From positions 35,353,542-35,417,541 of the forward strand of contig OX388305.1 of NCBI GenBank assembly GCA_947579605.1: a stretch of 64,000 bases of DNA. Reading direction: 5' to 3'. This DNA comes from Athripsodes cinereus. Its lineage: Eukaryota > Arthropoda > Insecta > Trichoptera > Leptoceridae. Under the pieces are notes generated by a model that had not been told where the DNA came from, searched no databases, and worked only from the letters and a program-made list of their open reading frames with translations. Each line of letters starts with the position of its first letter. Positions within the stretch are counted from its first letter, which is position 1. The translations under genes were made by a program, and so were the position numbers. This document shows positions 1 through 10,439 of the stretch, one piece after another.

Positions 1-2244
1 ATTCAATAAGACAAAGTGCCTCAATAAATGGGAAACTTACAAACTGCTAAGAGGGCACTGCTCTAAATTGTGTCGTAAATCTAAAAAGGAATATTTTTTC
101 AATAATGTTTCTTCATCCACACCAAATAAGACTTGGAAATTTCTAAAGCAGCATGGTTTGGGTAAACAAGGTGGCACTGTTGGCTCGGTTGCGGTTAGCC
201 TCGATGAGCTGAATCTTCACTTTTCTTCATTACCTGTCGTTATTGATCCTGTTATTAAACAACTCTCTTTAAATAAAATAAAGAATTGTACGCATGATTT
301 TGAACCATTTGATTTCAGATTAATAACCTTGGAAGAAGTGCGAAAGTCCTTCTCTGCGGTGAAGTCTACTGCTGTCGGTTATGATGGGATAAGTTTCAAG
401 ATGATCACTCTGCTTATGGATTGTGTTTTGCCTGTTATAACATTCATAATTAACTCCTCAATATCCACATCTGTTTTCCCATCTGAGTGGAAGACGGCAA
501 ATATAATTCCGTTAGCCAAGGTTGGTTCCCCATCTTCAGCCAAGGATTTTAGGCCTATTTCAGTCCTACCCTTTCTATCTAAAATAATGGAAAAGTTAAT
601 TTATCAACAACTTAATGACTATCTTCTATCTCACAACTCTCTGGATCGATTTCAGTCCGGCTTTCGTAAGGGCCATAGTACAGCTACTGCCCTGCTTAAA
701 ATTTCAGAAGATATAAGGTTCGCTATGGAAGGGAGGAAACTTACTTTGCTGACGTTGCTAGATTTTAGTAACGCTTTTAACTGTGTTGATTATGATCTTC
801 TTTTGGCTCGATTGGAGTCTCTCAATATTAAAGGAAGTGCCTTGGAATGGTTAAACTCATACCTCAGAGGTAGAAGGCAGAGAGTGTGTTTATCAACTCA
901 AACCTCCAACTGGACTGATTTGCGTGCAGGTGTACCGCAGGGCGGAATTCTTTCTCCTTTGCTTTTCTCAGTCTTCATTAATACTATCACTCACCAGCTT
1001 TGTGGATCCTACCATCTTTACGCAGATGATCTCCAACTCTATATTCATTTTGATCTTGATAACATTGTTTCTTCTTTTCAAATCATGAACCAAAACCTCC
1101 AATATATTAGTTCGTGGTGTAGGGAGCATGGACTACTTGTTAATCCTTCAAAGTCCCAAGCAATCATTATAGGTAGTTCCAGGCTTTTGACGTCTCTCAA
1201 TCTCGCCCCTTTGCCATCTTTGATCTTAAACGATTCCATTATTCCCTTCGCTGATACAGTCAAAAATTTAGGTATATACTTTGATAACGGGTTGTCCTGG
1301 TGGAGGCAGATTAATGAAGTCAGTAAAAGGGTATTTGCTTCTTTACATTCGCTTAAAAGACTTCAAAACTTTCTTCCTATTGACACAAAAAAACTTCTCG
1401 TTCAATCCTTAATTCATCCTTTATTTGACTATGCAGATGTATGCTACTTAGATCTCTCAGTTGAGGCGCTGAATAAGCTGGAACGTCTTCAGAATTCATG
1501 TATTCGGTATATCTTTGGTCTAAAAAAGCGTGATCACATTTCTGAATTCCGGCAGCGCCTTGGCTGGAAGACAATAGCCCAGCGTAGAGATGTTCATATT
1601 CTCTCTCTTCTTTTTAAAATTCTCTTCGATCCAGTCGCACCCTCTTATCTAAAGGAAAGATTTGTCTTCTTACAATCACACGGTTTGTCACTTCGTTCAG
1701 CTACAAATAATCTTCTATCCATCCCACCTCATCATTCTAGTTTTTATACGGATTCATTTACTGTTCATGGTGCGAGGCTTTAGAACAGACTCCCACATAA
1801 GGTTCGTACTTCTTCAACATTATATTCATTTCGTAAACAAATTAATTGTCTCTAGTCTTCATACACATTTTTCGATTTCATTTTTTTTACTTTTTTAAAC
1901 TTTCGCGTAATAATTACGCCGAGCAGATCCTCTCCTTTTCCCCTTTCCCTTTCCCTTCCTACTCTTGTTGTATGTGTGCTTTTTATATTTTATCTTGTTT
2001 TTATTATATATTTCATTTGTAGTTTTTATTTTAGCATCTTGTTTTTATATACTTTTATCTATATGTTTTTTCTATTGTTTTATTTATTTTTTTTTATTTT
2101 TTTTTTTTTTTTTCGGGTTGGCTGGAAGAAATCGCATATGCGATAAGCCCGCCTTTTGGTAGTTTATTGGAACAAAAACATGTACACATTATAAATATTG
2201 ATGCCAATAAAGCTTTATTTATTTATTTATTTATTTATTTATTA
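1..2244 (+). mobile_element. CR1-like LINE, 3' part
   Basis: 3' portion of a non-LTR retrotransposon that continues off the left edge of the window. It holds a reverse-transcriptase frame (2-1855), a T-rich 3' UTR, a short hairpin-like GC stretch near 2115-2155 and a terminal (ATTT)n tail at about 2213-2244. A tail of short tandem repeats instead of poly(A) is typical of CR1-group LINEs. The group is assigned from RT motifs and tail only; Jockey or L2 cannot be excluded. Confidence 0.8.
2..1783 (+). pseudogene. LINE reverse transcriptase (ORF2), 5' partial, premature stop
   Basis: The frame is open from base 2, so the start lies outside the window. It encodes the reverse transcriptase that primes cDNA at a nicked target. 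Visible motifs in order: GYDGI, FRPISVLPF, FRKGHSTATALL, LLDFSNAF (catalytic Asp), GVPQGGILSPLLF, and the YADD box at 1019-1030. The C-terminal region follows with no RNase H seen. The frame stops at TAG 1781-1783 just after GARL, where relatives have a Trp; the same frame then stays open for 23 more codons to TAG 1853-1855. This is most simply a TGG to TAG nonsense change removing the last 24 residues. Otherwise intact and probably fairly young. The upstream endonuclease domain is not in the window. Confidence 0.85.
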
Positions 2245-2326
2245 AGCTTCTGTGCCTGTCGCGATAATAAATCGTTTGATAAGATGCTACTTTTATAAGT
2301 CAAACACTGTGAATTCACATACGTAT

Positions 2327-3040
2327 AAAGACGTAACAAGCATTTCAAGGCTTTATAAAAAACTAATCGAATATATATATATAATGAGTTACAATCCATT
2401 GGATTGGTCTGCAACGAGTTTTGACTTATTTCTCCACTCCTCCCTATTCTCAGCCAGTCTCTTCAACTCCATATATGAGCCACAGCTCATGTCCCTCTTC
2501 AGTTGGTCCATATAGGCGTCTCTCGGTCGACCTCTGCCATTTGTGCCTTCGGTCCTGCCCTCTGCGATTGCGATGAGCAGTCCTGGGTGCCTGATGTTGT
2601 GGCCAATCCAATTAGCTCGTTGTTGGCAGATTCTTTTGAGGAGTTGCATTTTTTCGCCAACCCTGGTTAACACTTCTTCGTTTAAAGACGTAACAAGCAT
2701 TTCAAGGCTTTATAAAAAACTAATCGAATATATATATATAATGAGTTACAATCCATTGGATTGGTCTGCAACGAGTTTTGACTTATTTCTCCACTCCTCC
2801 CTATTCTCAGCCAGTCTCTTCAACTCCATATATGAGCCACAGCTCATGTCCCTCTTCAGTTGGTCCATATAGGCGTCTCTCGGTCGACCTCTGCCATTTG
2901 TGCCTTCGGTCCTGCCCTCTGCGATTGCGATGAGCAGTCCTGGGTGCCTGATGTTGTGGCCAATCCAATTAGCTCGTTGTTGGCAGATTCTTTTGAGGAG
3001 TTGCCTTTTTTCGCCAACCCTGGTTAACACTTCTTCGTTT
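2327..3040. repeat. 357-bp tandem duplication, two copies
   Basis: Bases 2327-2683 and 2684-3040 are near identical; I see one substitution (TTGCATTTT versus TTGCCTTTT). Each copy holds 36 bp of flanking DNA, the 11-bp target duplication CTAATCGAATA (2363-2373 and 2720-2730) and the last 310 bp of the RTE element. Because flank and element are duplicated together, this is a segmental duplication made after the insertion, not a second insertion. The left copy preserves a C-terminal RT fragment on the minus strand. Confidence 0.85.
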
Positions 3041-4051
3041 TCGACGTGTTCCGACCAATGAATCTTCAGCATGCGTCTATAACACCACATTTCAAATGCC
3101 GCTAACCGTCCGCTTTCCCTCTTACTGATGGTCCACGTCTCGCATCCATATAGCAGAATGCTCCACACAAAGGCTTTAGTGAGATTCTTCCTCACGCTTA
3201 GATCAATGTTAGGGGATTCTAATATTTTGGATTTTTTGTTAAAGGCAATTCGTGCCTGGTTTATTCTGCTCACAATTTCTGATTTGGAGCGTCCGTCTTG
3301 GTTTATTCTGCTGCCCAAGTACACGAATTCTCTTACTTGTTTGATGTTCACTCCATTTATGGCAATGTTCGCAGTCGCTTCCTCCCTTCCAACGAACATA
3401 CATTTTGTTTTATCTTTATTTATTTTCATGTTGTACTTTGACAACAGTATACTTTCCATTTTTCCTAAGGCTTCGTTCAGCTCCATCTCGGAGTCTGCGA
3501 GCAGTGCTATGTCGTCAGCATATCTAATCATGTCAACCTTTTTCCCATTTATTTTTACTCCTGTCCAATTCTTCATTTCTTCTCTGAGTTCATCAATAGC
3601 TTGCTGTATATAGCAGTTAAAGAGTGCTGGCGACATTGAGCATCCCTGTCTTACACCTTGTTCTACTCTCGCTTCTGCGCAGCTCTCTCCGCTTTTAATT
3701 ACAGCCATTTCATTCTTGTATAGGCTCCAGATTGCTCTTCTGTCCTTATAGCTCATTCCTATCTGGTTTAGAGTCTTAAAAAGTTGTTCCCATTCTACTT
3801 TATCGAATGCTTTTTCTAGGTCGATGAATGCTACATACGTGTTTCTATTCACTGTTATTCTCTTTTCAAGAACAAGTCTTAGACTCAGAATTGCATCTCT
3901 TGTACCTGTCTCTTTGCGGAATCCAAATTGATCTTCTGAAAGTGTTTCGTTTATTTTATTTTCCGCCCTTTTCATTATAATGTTGGTGAGTATCTTAGAA
4001 GCGTGTGATATCATGCTTAATGTTCTGTGTTGTTCGCACTTTGTCGTGCAT
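2731..4051 (-). mobile_element. RTE-like LINE, 5'-truncated, with target-site duplication
   Basis: The element lies on the minus strand between two copies of CTAATCGAATA (2720-2730 and 4052-4062). This shows target-primed insertion and a 5' truncation at about 4051. The 3' end is a short (TA)n run just after the stop codon, so there is almost no 3' UTR, as in the RTE clade. A related, much older copy lies at 5774-7165 in the same orientation. Confidence 0.82.
2746..4014 (-). CDS. RTE-type endonuclease-reverse transcriptase, C-terminal two thirds
   Basis: A 422-codon uninterrupted frame. RT motifs in order: SHASKIL, FGFRKETGTRDAI, FIDLEKAFDKVEW (catalytic Asp), GVRQGCSMSPALF, the YADDIALLAD box, the thumb motif YLGSRI, then the LYGCETW and MLKIHW blocks seen in insect RTE relatives, and a GRGRPRDAYMDQ C-terminus. 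The frame remains open upstream of this Met to the truncation point, adding RT residues of the form KCEQHRTLS, so the Met is internal and not a real start. The apurinic-type endonuclease expected at the N-terminus is missing. No stop or frameshift was seen, so the insertion is recent. Confidence 0.85.
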   Translation of the reverse strand: MISHASKILTNIIMKRAENKINETLSEDQFGFRKETGTRDAILSLRLVLEKRITVNRNTYVAFIDLEKAFDKVEWEQLFKTLNQIGMSYKDRRAIWSLYKNEMAVIKSGESCAEARVEQGVRQGCSMSPALFNCYIQQAIDELREEMKNWTGVKINGKKVDMIRYADDIALLADSEMELNEALGKMESILLSKYNMKINKDKTKCMFVGREEATANIAINGVNIKQVREFVYLGSRINQDGRSKSEIVSRINQARIAFNKKSKILESPNIDLSVRKNLTKAFVWSILLYGCETWTISKRESGRLAAFEMWCYRRMLKIHWSEHVENEEVLTRVGEKRQLLKRICQQRANWIGHNIRHPGLLIAIAEGRTEGTNGRGRPRDAYMDQLKRDMSCGSYMELKRLAENREEWRNKSKLVADQSNGL

Positions 4052-4189
4052 CTAATCGAATAACTATTGAAAAGTATTTCAAAAGCTTAACTCTAAAACT
4101 TTCTATTTAATTATATTGTTTTTGAGATAATCTATAGGCCGTTCTATTGTTGATAATATGTATGTTGTTTTAATCGAATAATAGAGTAA

Positions 4190-4402
4190 TCTTTTTTTTT
4201 TTTTTTTAAAAAAGATATATCTGGGTTTTGTTATAAACCCAAATACAACCTTATACACCTTTCACAGTCTGGTGTTTTTTTTTTTTTTTATAAAGATATA
4301 TCTGGGTTTTGTTACAAACCCAAATACAACCTTATACACCTTTCACAGTCTGGGTTTTGTTATAAACCCAAATACAACCTTATACACCTTTCACAGTCCA
4401 GA
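4190..4402 (-). repeat. Three tandem copies of the SINE-A tail
   Basis: The 60-75 bp unit reading GATATATCTGGGTTTTGTTA ... TACACCTTTCACAGTC occurs three times in a row, beginning near 4209, 4289 and 4350. It is the reverse complement of the 3' end of SINE-A seen complete at 8340, 9210, 25027 and 61389. No tRNA-like head follows. The array may come from repeated 5'-truncated insertion or from unequal exchange. Confidence 0.75.
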
Positions 4403-4566
4403 AAAACCAATCGCTGATCATGTTTTATTTTTATCTTTTTTATTATTTGGTTCATTGATTTTATCATATTTTATGAATCACGAATACGCTAGAATGACCA
4501 TTCAAGGATTACTTTATTATTATTTCCACTATCTTTTGATACCGGCATTGTTTGGACAATATGTAT
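4393..4566 (+). other. Hydrophobic open frame ending at a poly(A) signal, unproven
   Basis: Fifty-odd codons with two membrane-like stretches (around VLFLSFLLFGSLILSYF and LLYYYFHYLLIPALF) end at TAA, which overlaps AATAAA at about 4567. It is preceded by a pyrimidine tract and CACAG supplied by the SINE-A tail, so it could be a 3'-terminal exon. I recognise no family. T-rich DNA easily gives chance hydrophobic frames, so this is weak. Confidence 0.2.
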
Positions 4567-4849
4567 AAATAAAAGTGTAGAAATAGTTTATAAAGAAAAG
4601 ATTCTCATTGATAAATAATGTAGGTATTTTCATGTACTTACTTTTTTAGCTTTTCAAGACTCGTCAATGGTGCAAGTGCACTGAAATCGCGATAGCGTAA
4701 TTTAAATTAATGTAACAAATAAACATAGTGATTCAAGTTTAAATATTTTATTTGAAAATGTCTCGTAATTGTTACATAGTTAATGCCTCTAAAATAAGTG
4801 AAATCGAAACACATCTGTTTAATTAACAAAGTCCTATGTATGGTCTATA

Positions 4850-5258
4850 TTGATATACAGTTCTGAAACCTGGACCCTAAAAATGAATACAATCGCATGG
4901 AAGCATTTGAAATGTGGCTTCATAGAAGAATGCTTCGTATTCATTGGACTGATAGGGTCACAAATGTAGAGGTGTTAAGAAAAGCTGGAATGGACAAAGA
5001 AGTCCAGTTAGATGTGAAAGTGAGTAAGATCTCGTATCTGGGCCATATAACACGTGGAGAAAAGTACCACATTTTGTGGTTGATTATGACAGGCAAAATA
5101 CAGGGACGTCGGGGGGCTGGCAGAAGACAGACATCGTGGCTGCGCAATATTCGAGATTAGACTGGAATGAGAGGTGTGGAGGAATTTTTCCAGCTAGCGC
5201 AGGACCGAGAAGCCTATGCCAGAATGATCGCCAACGTCGGGGGGACCTGACAGGGCAC
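4850..5258 (+). pseudogene. RTE-like RT C-terminal fragment with nonsense codon
   Basis: Translation gives EAFEMWLHRRMLRIHWTD, YLGHITRGEKY and GRRGAGRRQTSWLRNIRD, the C-terminal block of insect RTE-like reverse transcriptases. The stop TAG at 5158-5160 replaces the Trp expected after NIRD. The frame continues through a VEEFFQLAQDREAYARMIAN block to a natural TGA at 5256-5258. The RT core is absent, so this is a 5'-truncated copy of a lineage different from the 2731-4051 element. Confidence 0.75.
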
Positions 5259-6195
5259 CAACAGAAGGATAAGAAAATCTTTGATTTCTGAAAAATAAAA
5301 GGAAACATTTTAATGAGACCCAACAAGTCACACCACCCATTACATATAACTCTACACGCGATATAGTACGTACCTATAATAATTGAACTTCACGGAACGT
5401 GCTTGAAGAGGACATATAAAAGAAAGTAATTTCAGTTCTCCGAATTATATATTGTATAAACTTGTATAAAGGATTAAGGTACGTATTGTAAATAAACGAA
5501 CGGATTTAAATATTCATATGGGATTTAATTCCGTACACGAGAAAAAGAAAAACTAAATTGCTCATACCGCATTACGCTGATATCCACATTCGGTTCTAGC
5601 AAAACATAATAATAACAGAAACATGATTAGACTATTTCTCAACGCTTACTAAGCGATACTATCATAAATATCATTTGTAGGTAATAATAGGAGAATAGAG
5701 ACATAAATTTTATTAAAAAAATAAAATTCTTTAATCTTTAATCTAATAATGAAGTATGGTTCAAATACCTAAATTTTCTTCTTCATTCCTCCCTATTTTC
5801 TGCTAGTCTCTTTAATTCTTGCCCTCCGCGGTAGTGATAAGCAGGCTTTGGTGCCTGATGTTGAGATCAAATCAGTTTGGTCATTGTTGGCTGAATTTTT
5901 CTAAAAAAACTGCCCACCCTGATTATCAACTTTTTGTTTTCGACGTGTTCCGCCCAATGAATCTTCAGCATGCGTCTGTAGCACCACATTTCACAAAAAC
6001 CTCCAAACAGTTCGCTTTCACTCTTGCTGATGATCTACATCTCGCTACTTTATAGCAAAAATGCTCCATACAATTTGCTTTAGTAATGTTCTTTCTAATC
6101 CTTAAATAAATATTTGGTGTTTCCAAAATTTTAGATTTATTGTTAAAGGCAATTTTGCTTGGTTTACCCTGCTTACGATTTCAGATTTGGAGCAT

Positions 6196-6747
6196 CCATC
6201 ACTCGGAATGTTGTATTAGTCTCAGGGCGCGTGGAGGAGGACTTCTAAAAGTCCCCTTCAAGAGAACTACAACAGGCCAACACCACTATGCATACAAAGG
6301 TGTGAAGTGGTATAACCAGTTAGATGTAGAACATGGACGTGCTGATAATGTTGACCTACAGCAATTTAAAAAGTTTGTCAAAAGGTATATTGAACGAGAC
6401 TGAATACATTAATAATTATGGTATGACTCTTTTTTGATTTTTGTTTGTTTTTTTCCTTTGGTATGATTTTCTTGTATGTTTCTGATTTGATCTATATGCT
6501 ATGATTAAACTTGTTAAGTGGAACTTCTAGTCGGAACATTATGACTGTATGTGTATGTCTTTTTTCTGATTGCTATTTTTTTTTAATTTTAATTGCTAAT
6601 ATGGTATAAAATAATTCTCCCCAAAGCACGAGCTACGCTCAATTTTGGGGAGTAATTGTATTAAAAAAAAAATGTATTATTTTATTGCTCAATTATTGTA
6701 AGTGATATTTATGTTTAATAAATTATTATTATTATTATTATTATTAT
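6196..6747 (+). mobile_element. 5'-truncated CR1/Jockey-like LINE end with (ATT)n tail
   Basis: The fragment encodes a C-terminal RT tail (VPFKRTTTGQHHYAYKGVK, then a QFKKFVKRYIERD end, stop at 6401-6403). A T-rich 3' UTR follows, with a hairpin built on CCCCAAA/TTTGGGG near 6617-6651, and a terminal (ATT)n run at 6719-6747. It interrupts the older RTE copy: the sequence resumes directly afterwards at TTGATTTATTCTGCTGCCC. Confidence 0.7.
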
Positions 6748-6893
6748 CTTGATTTATTCTGCTGCCCAAGTTTACAATTACGCTTACCTACTCGTTTAAT
6801 CTCACTCTATTTATGTCAATGTTCGCAGTCGCCTCATCTCTTCCAATGACCTTACGTTTTGTTTTATCTTTATTAATTTTCATTTTGTATTTT

Positions 6894-7134
6894 CATCATC
6901 ATCATCATCATCATCATCGCCCTCAACGCTCCTCTCGGGAGCACAGGGCAGAAACCAGCCTCCTCCATTCAGAGCGTCTCTGTTCCATTTGCGTCACCTC
7001 TTTCCACGACATTCCTTGCGCTCTGATATCGTTGTCATAGGAACGGTGTATTGTGAAAGAGGGACGCCCGGGCCGACGGAACCCCTGCGGACGGAAGAAC
7101 AGTGCTCTTTTTGGCCAACTATCACTAGGCATTC
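6894..7134 (-). mobile_element. LINE 3' end with (GAT)n tail, second nested insertion
   Basis: On the minus strand this encodes the C-terminal block WPKRALFFRPQGFRRPGRPS ... WKEVTQ ... LCSREER followed by GAGGGCGATGATGAT. It is flanked by a 10-bp duplication, TTTGTATTTT, at 6884-6893 and 7135-7144, which proves insertion into the old RTE copy. The same LINE family recurs at 37002-37352, 51793-52145 and 57235-57490. Confidence 0.82.
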
Positions 7135-7238
7135 TTTGTATTTTAACGGTAGTATATTTTCCATTTTCTCAGCAAGCAAGTGAAAATGAAAAGAATACAA
7201 ATAAAAAGTCTCTCATATTTGTATCGTATGATTTTAAT

Positions 7239-7577
7239 CAGTGATTCCCAAAGAGGTCCAGATAGACCCCAGGGGTCCATGTGGGATTCAACAGGGGTCT
7301 ACGTTGGCGTGATTAAAAAAATGCAGGTTTACAAATCGTAATCGGAGGTCCACGAATCCACAGTTGAAGTATCGAATATTTGGTAAAAGTACCAGATACT
7401 TAATGATTCGAGTAAATACTCTTTAAGAAAACCGAGGATTTTTTTAAATATTTCAAATTCCTATACCATTTCGAAAATTTAGCGACGAGGGGGGGGGGGG
7501 TAGAAATGCAGGGGGTCCACCGGAACCAGCAAAAGTTTGAATGTGGTCTATGAGAAAAAAAAGTTTGGGAACGTCTG
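7239..7577. mobile_element. hAT-like MITE
   Basis: Imperfect terminal repeats CAGTGATTCCCAAAG at 7239 and (reverse complement) CAGACGTTCCCAAAC at 7577 match the CAGTGGTTCCCAA type of hAT ends. Flanking 8-mers ATTTTAAT (7231-7238) and ATTTAAAT (7578-7585) agree at 7 of 8 bases, the length expected for hAT. The interior is non-coding and contains a G run near 7490. Confidence 0.72.
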
Positions 7578-7585
7578 ATTTAAAT

Positions 7586-8339
7586 ATATATTATAATTTT
7601 ATACGTGCTTGTTTAAATGTAAAAAAAAAAATTATTAAGTTATTGCAATGAAACTTTGTTAGAAAGATATTATGCAAAGTATACTAGAAGAACATTGTTA
7701 TAGTTGGAATATATCGCTTAAACTACGATATACTCGCCCATTGCACAATACCGATTCTTTGTATCACATTATTTTATAACTTTGTAATTATGTATACCTA
7801 CTCCTTACTGTGCATTGAAGAGAGACCCACCTCACACCCGGATATTTCAGGAGTCATAGACTCCTATTTATCCGCACATTCAAACCAAAATTGTCCTCAC
7901 GGGCGGGCCATTGGGCAGGTCTGAAGGACCGACCGGCTAAAACCGCCGTCGTGGGAAACTTTTAAACTACACTCTCTTCAATATCCCTTTTGAAAGTATG
8001 TTTATTTTATTGAATAAAAAAAAAAATACAAAATTATATAAAAAAAGCATAAAACAGGACAAAATAAAGTACAATTAATATAAGGTAGATAACATCGAGT
8101 AAATATGATATATAAAAATTGCTGAGTAACAAAAGCCGAAATGAGGTGTCCAGAAACTTGTTATTTGACGTTCAGAAGGCGCGAGCCCGAGAATCACCAG
8201 TGCCGAATGGTGTGAAAACATTAAACCCTCCCAAAAGGGACATACCTCCCAAACCTACTCTCCACCAAGGGAGACAGGACGATACAACGAGAAAACGAGT
8301 TCACTATCCTTACTGTGCAATATATTTTTTTTAATAGAA
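7586..8339. other. No gene; one short dispersed repeat
   Basis: At 7805-7885 lies a block (AGAGACCCACCTCACACCCG ... TTTATCCGCACATTCAAACC) that recurs inverted at about 21437-21512 and partly at 27444-27487. Its class is unknown. Nothing coding is supported in the rest. Confidence 0.5.
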
Positions 8340-8510
8340 TTCGTCGATAGCTTGGAAGTAGAGTCTCGGCCTCGTGAACAGGGGGTCCGTGGTTCGATCC
8401 CAGGTGCCGGCAAAACTCCCCTTTCACGACACAAGCTTTTAGCTTACTGTGAAAGGTGTATAAGGTTGTATTTGGGTTTAAAAAAAACCCTGATATATCT
8501 TTCAAAAAAA
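8340..8510 (+). mobile_element. SINE-A (tRNA-derived SINE)
   Basis: The head holds an A-box-like stretch (TAGCTTGGAAGTAGAG) and a clear B box (GGTTCGATCCC) about 40 bp later, the internal polymerase III promoter of tRNA-derived SINEs. A common body (CTCCCCTTTCACGACACAAGC) and the tail GGTTGTATTTGGGTTTA ... GATATATCTTT follow. The family recurs at least eight times here. Confidence 0.82.
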
Positions 8511-8969
8511 TATATCACAAACAGTTACTCAGGATTTCCTCCCGACATTCTAAGTCACACGGGCACATGTACCAAGTATAAGTTTCTGTGTCAGTGTCGT
8601 TCACTTCTGTGTCAGATCGTCAATTTATCTGTGTCATTTAAAATAAATATCAACCGTTTCTGTGTCAGTTCATTAAACTTTTTACTGTTATTTTTAGGAA
8701 GAGAAAAATAAAGCGATGCGATTCAAATTCACTAATTCGATCAATTGCAAAAGGGAATCACGGAATAAATAATAAGTTCTCAATCATTTGTTAAATACTT
8801 TCCTCTACAATTTATGACGGTTTATTTTGTACAGGATTTTGATAAAGAATATAATTTTTTTTTTTCCGATCGTAAAATAAAATTACCTATTCACATTCAT
8901 AAATATTTATAATATGACTTTGTAAAATATTTGACAAAATGTAAAAAAAGATTTTTTACGTGTTGTTTT

Positions 8970-10012
8970 ATAATTGAATCGGTCATTTGAGAAACCCCAT
9001 CAGTCGGTCTATATAAACTTTTCAGAAATCACAAAAAAACTGTTGTAAAATTTTGTTTTTTCATTGGCACATCTACAGGTTTTACACAAATATTATACCT
9101 ATACTTATTACAAATTAAAATCATATTAACCCATTTACAGATTGCACATTTGTATTCAAATATACTAACATAGGTAAAAAGAAGGTTAAAATAATAATAC
9201 AAAACCAAAGAGTTTGTCGGTAGCCTGGAGATAGAGTATCGGCCTTCAGAACAAGGGGTCCGTGGTTCGATACCAGGTGCCGGCAAACTCCCCTTTCACG
9301 CCATAAGTTTTTGTGAGTTAGTGTGAAAGGTTTATAAAGTTGTATTTGGGTTTATAACAAAACCCAGATATATCTTTTTTGTTTTAAAAAAAAATACTAA
9401 AATACAAAAGAAGAAAAACAAAACAACAACAAAAGAAATTACTTAAAAGTAGATAATGTAAATTGTGGCTAATAGGAGGGGGGAAATGGGAATATTGAAA
9501 GGGACATCTCCCGAAGCACGAATGAAATTGAATGAAATGTTGATATCTTACTCAAATCAAAAATTAACTTACAAAGTATTTTGTTGTTTTAAACCTTTAT
9601 TTTTTGTTAAAATAATTTATTTGTATATTAATTTGTTAATTTAAAACCTTTGACTTATGTTGTTTCTCAAATGAACACCATTTCAGGGAACAAAAATCAA
9701 CATTTTCATTCCAGATTATTTATTATACATCCAAAAATCACTCATTTTCATCATTTTCACCCACGTTAGTGGTTGGCGTTAAGTGTCAGCTGTGAATCGA
9801 CATAAATGCATTTAGTGTAGGAACACAGACTTGTCTTGTTTCTATATTGACTGGCCAAGTGAATCGGCTCAATTTGTATGAAATAGGTAAAAATTACGTG
9901 GTTTCCAAATGAAATAACGTGCGTTCATTTCAAGAAAAAGGACCCACATAAAAAAAACATCCGCTTAAAACCTGACTTATGGCGTTTCTCAAATGACTGA
10001 TTCAATTATTGT
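8970..10012. mobile_element. DNA-transposon-like element with about 38-bp inverted ends
   Basis: ATAATTGAATCGGTCATTTG at about 8972 and its inverted counterpart at the right end (TTTCTCAAATGACTGATTCA ending near 10010) form long imperfect TIRs continuing into GAGAAACSCCAT. A related half-repeat lies inside at 9650-9690. SINE-A at 9210-9392 is inserted in it. No transposase frame and no clear target duplication were seen, so the superfamily is unassigned. Confidence 0.55.
9210..9392 (+). mobile_element. SINE-A copy
   Basis: Complete copy: A-box-like TAGCCTGGAGATAGAG, B box GGTTCGATACC, body CTCCCCTTTCACGCCAT, tail to ATATATCTTTTTTG. Lies inside the inverted-end element at 8970-10012. Confidence 0.82.
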
Positions 10013-10439
10013 ATATTTATTATTTCGGTTTTTGAAAGGAAAACCTAATAAAAATAATTGTAATAGCTTTAACTGCTGATTTATTATTTCCATTGTATTG
10101 TTTATGGACAAATTATATTGTATTTTAAATACAATATTTTCATTTTAGGCAAAAACGAAACAAAAAACACAAACTAGAGGAAATATAGAGTGATGTGTTT
10201 GTTAGATGTTATGTGTCTTTTTAAAAGATACAAGAATAACTAGGCAACTATTCGGTATTCTGCCTTTCCGGCAATATTTTTACTAATCAGCCTAACACCG
10301 AATAATTAGTCTATTATTCGGTGTTCTGACGAATAGTTTAAATTTAAAACTGGAAGGAACTAATAGCTTGTAGATTGTTTCTATTTCATCGTCAGCTGCA
10401 GGTGCATAATTTTATTATTCCTCAAATATCTAATCAATT

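Larger units (their letters stand above)
5774..7165 (-). mobile_element. Old RTE-like LINE copy split by two insertions
   Basis: Three blocks (about 5774-6195, 6748-6893 and 7135-7165) align in order and orientation with the intact RTE at about 2786-3476. They carry many substitutions, a deletion near 5819 and no open frame. The gaps are filled by two later retroposons described separately. Divergence from the intact copy suggests it is the oldest layer here. Confidence 0.75.
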
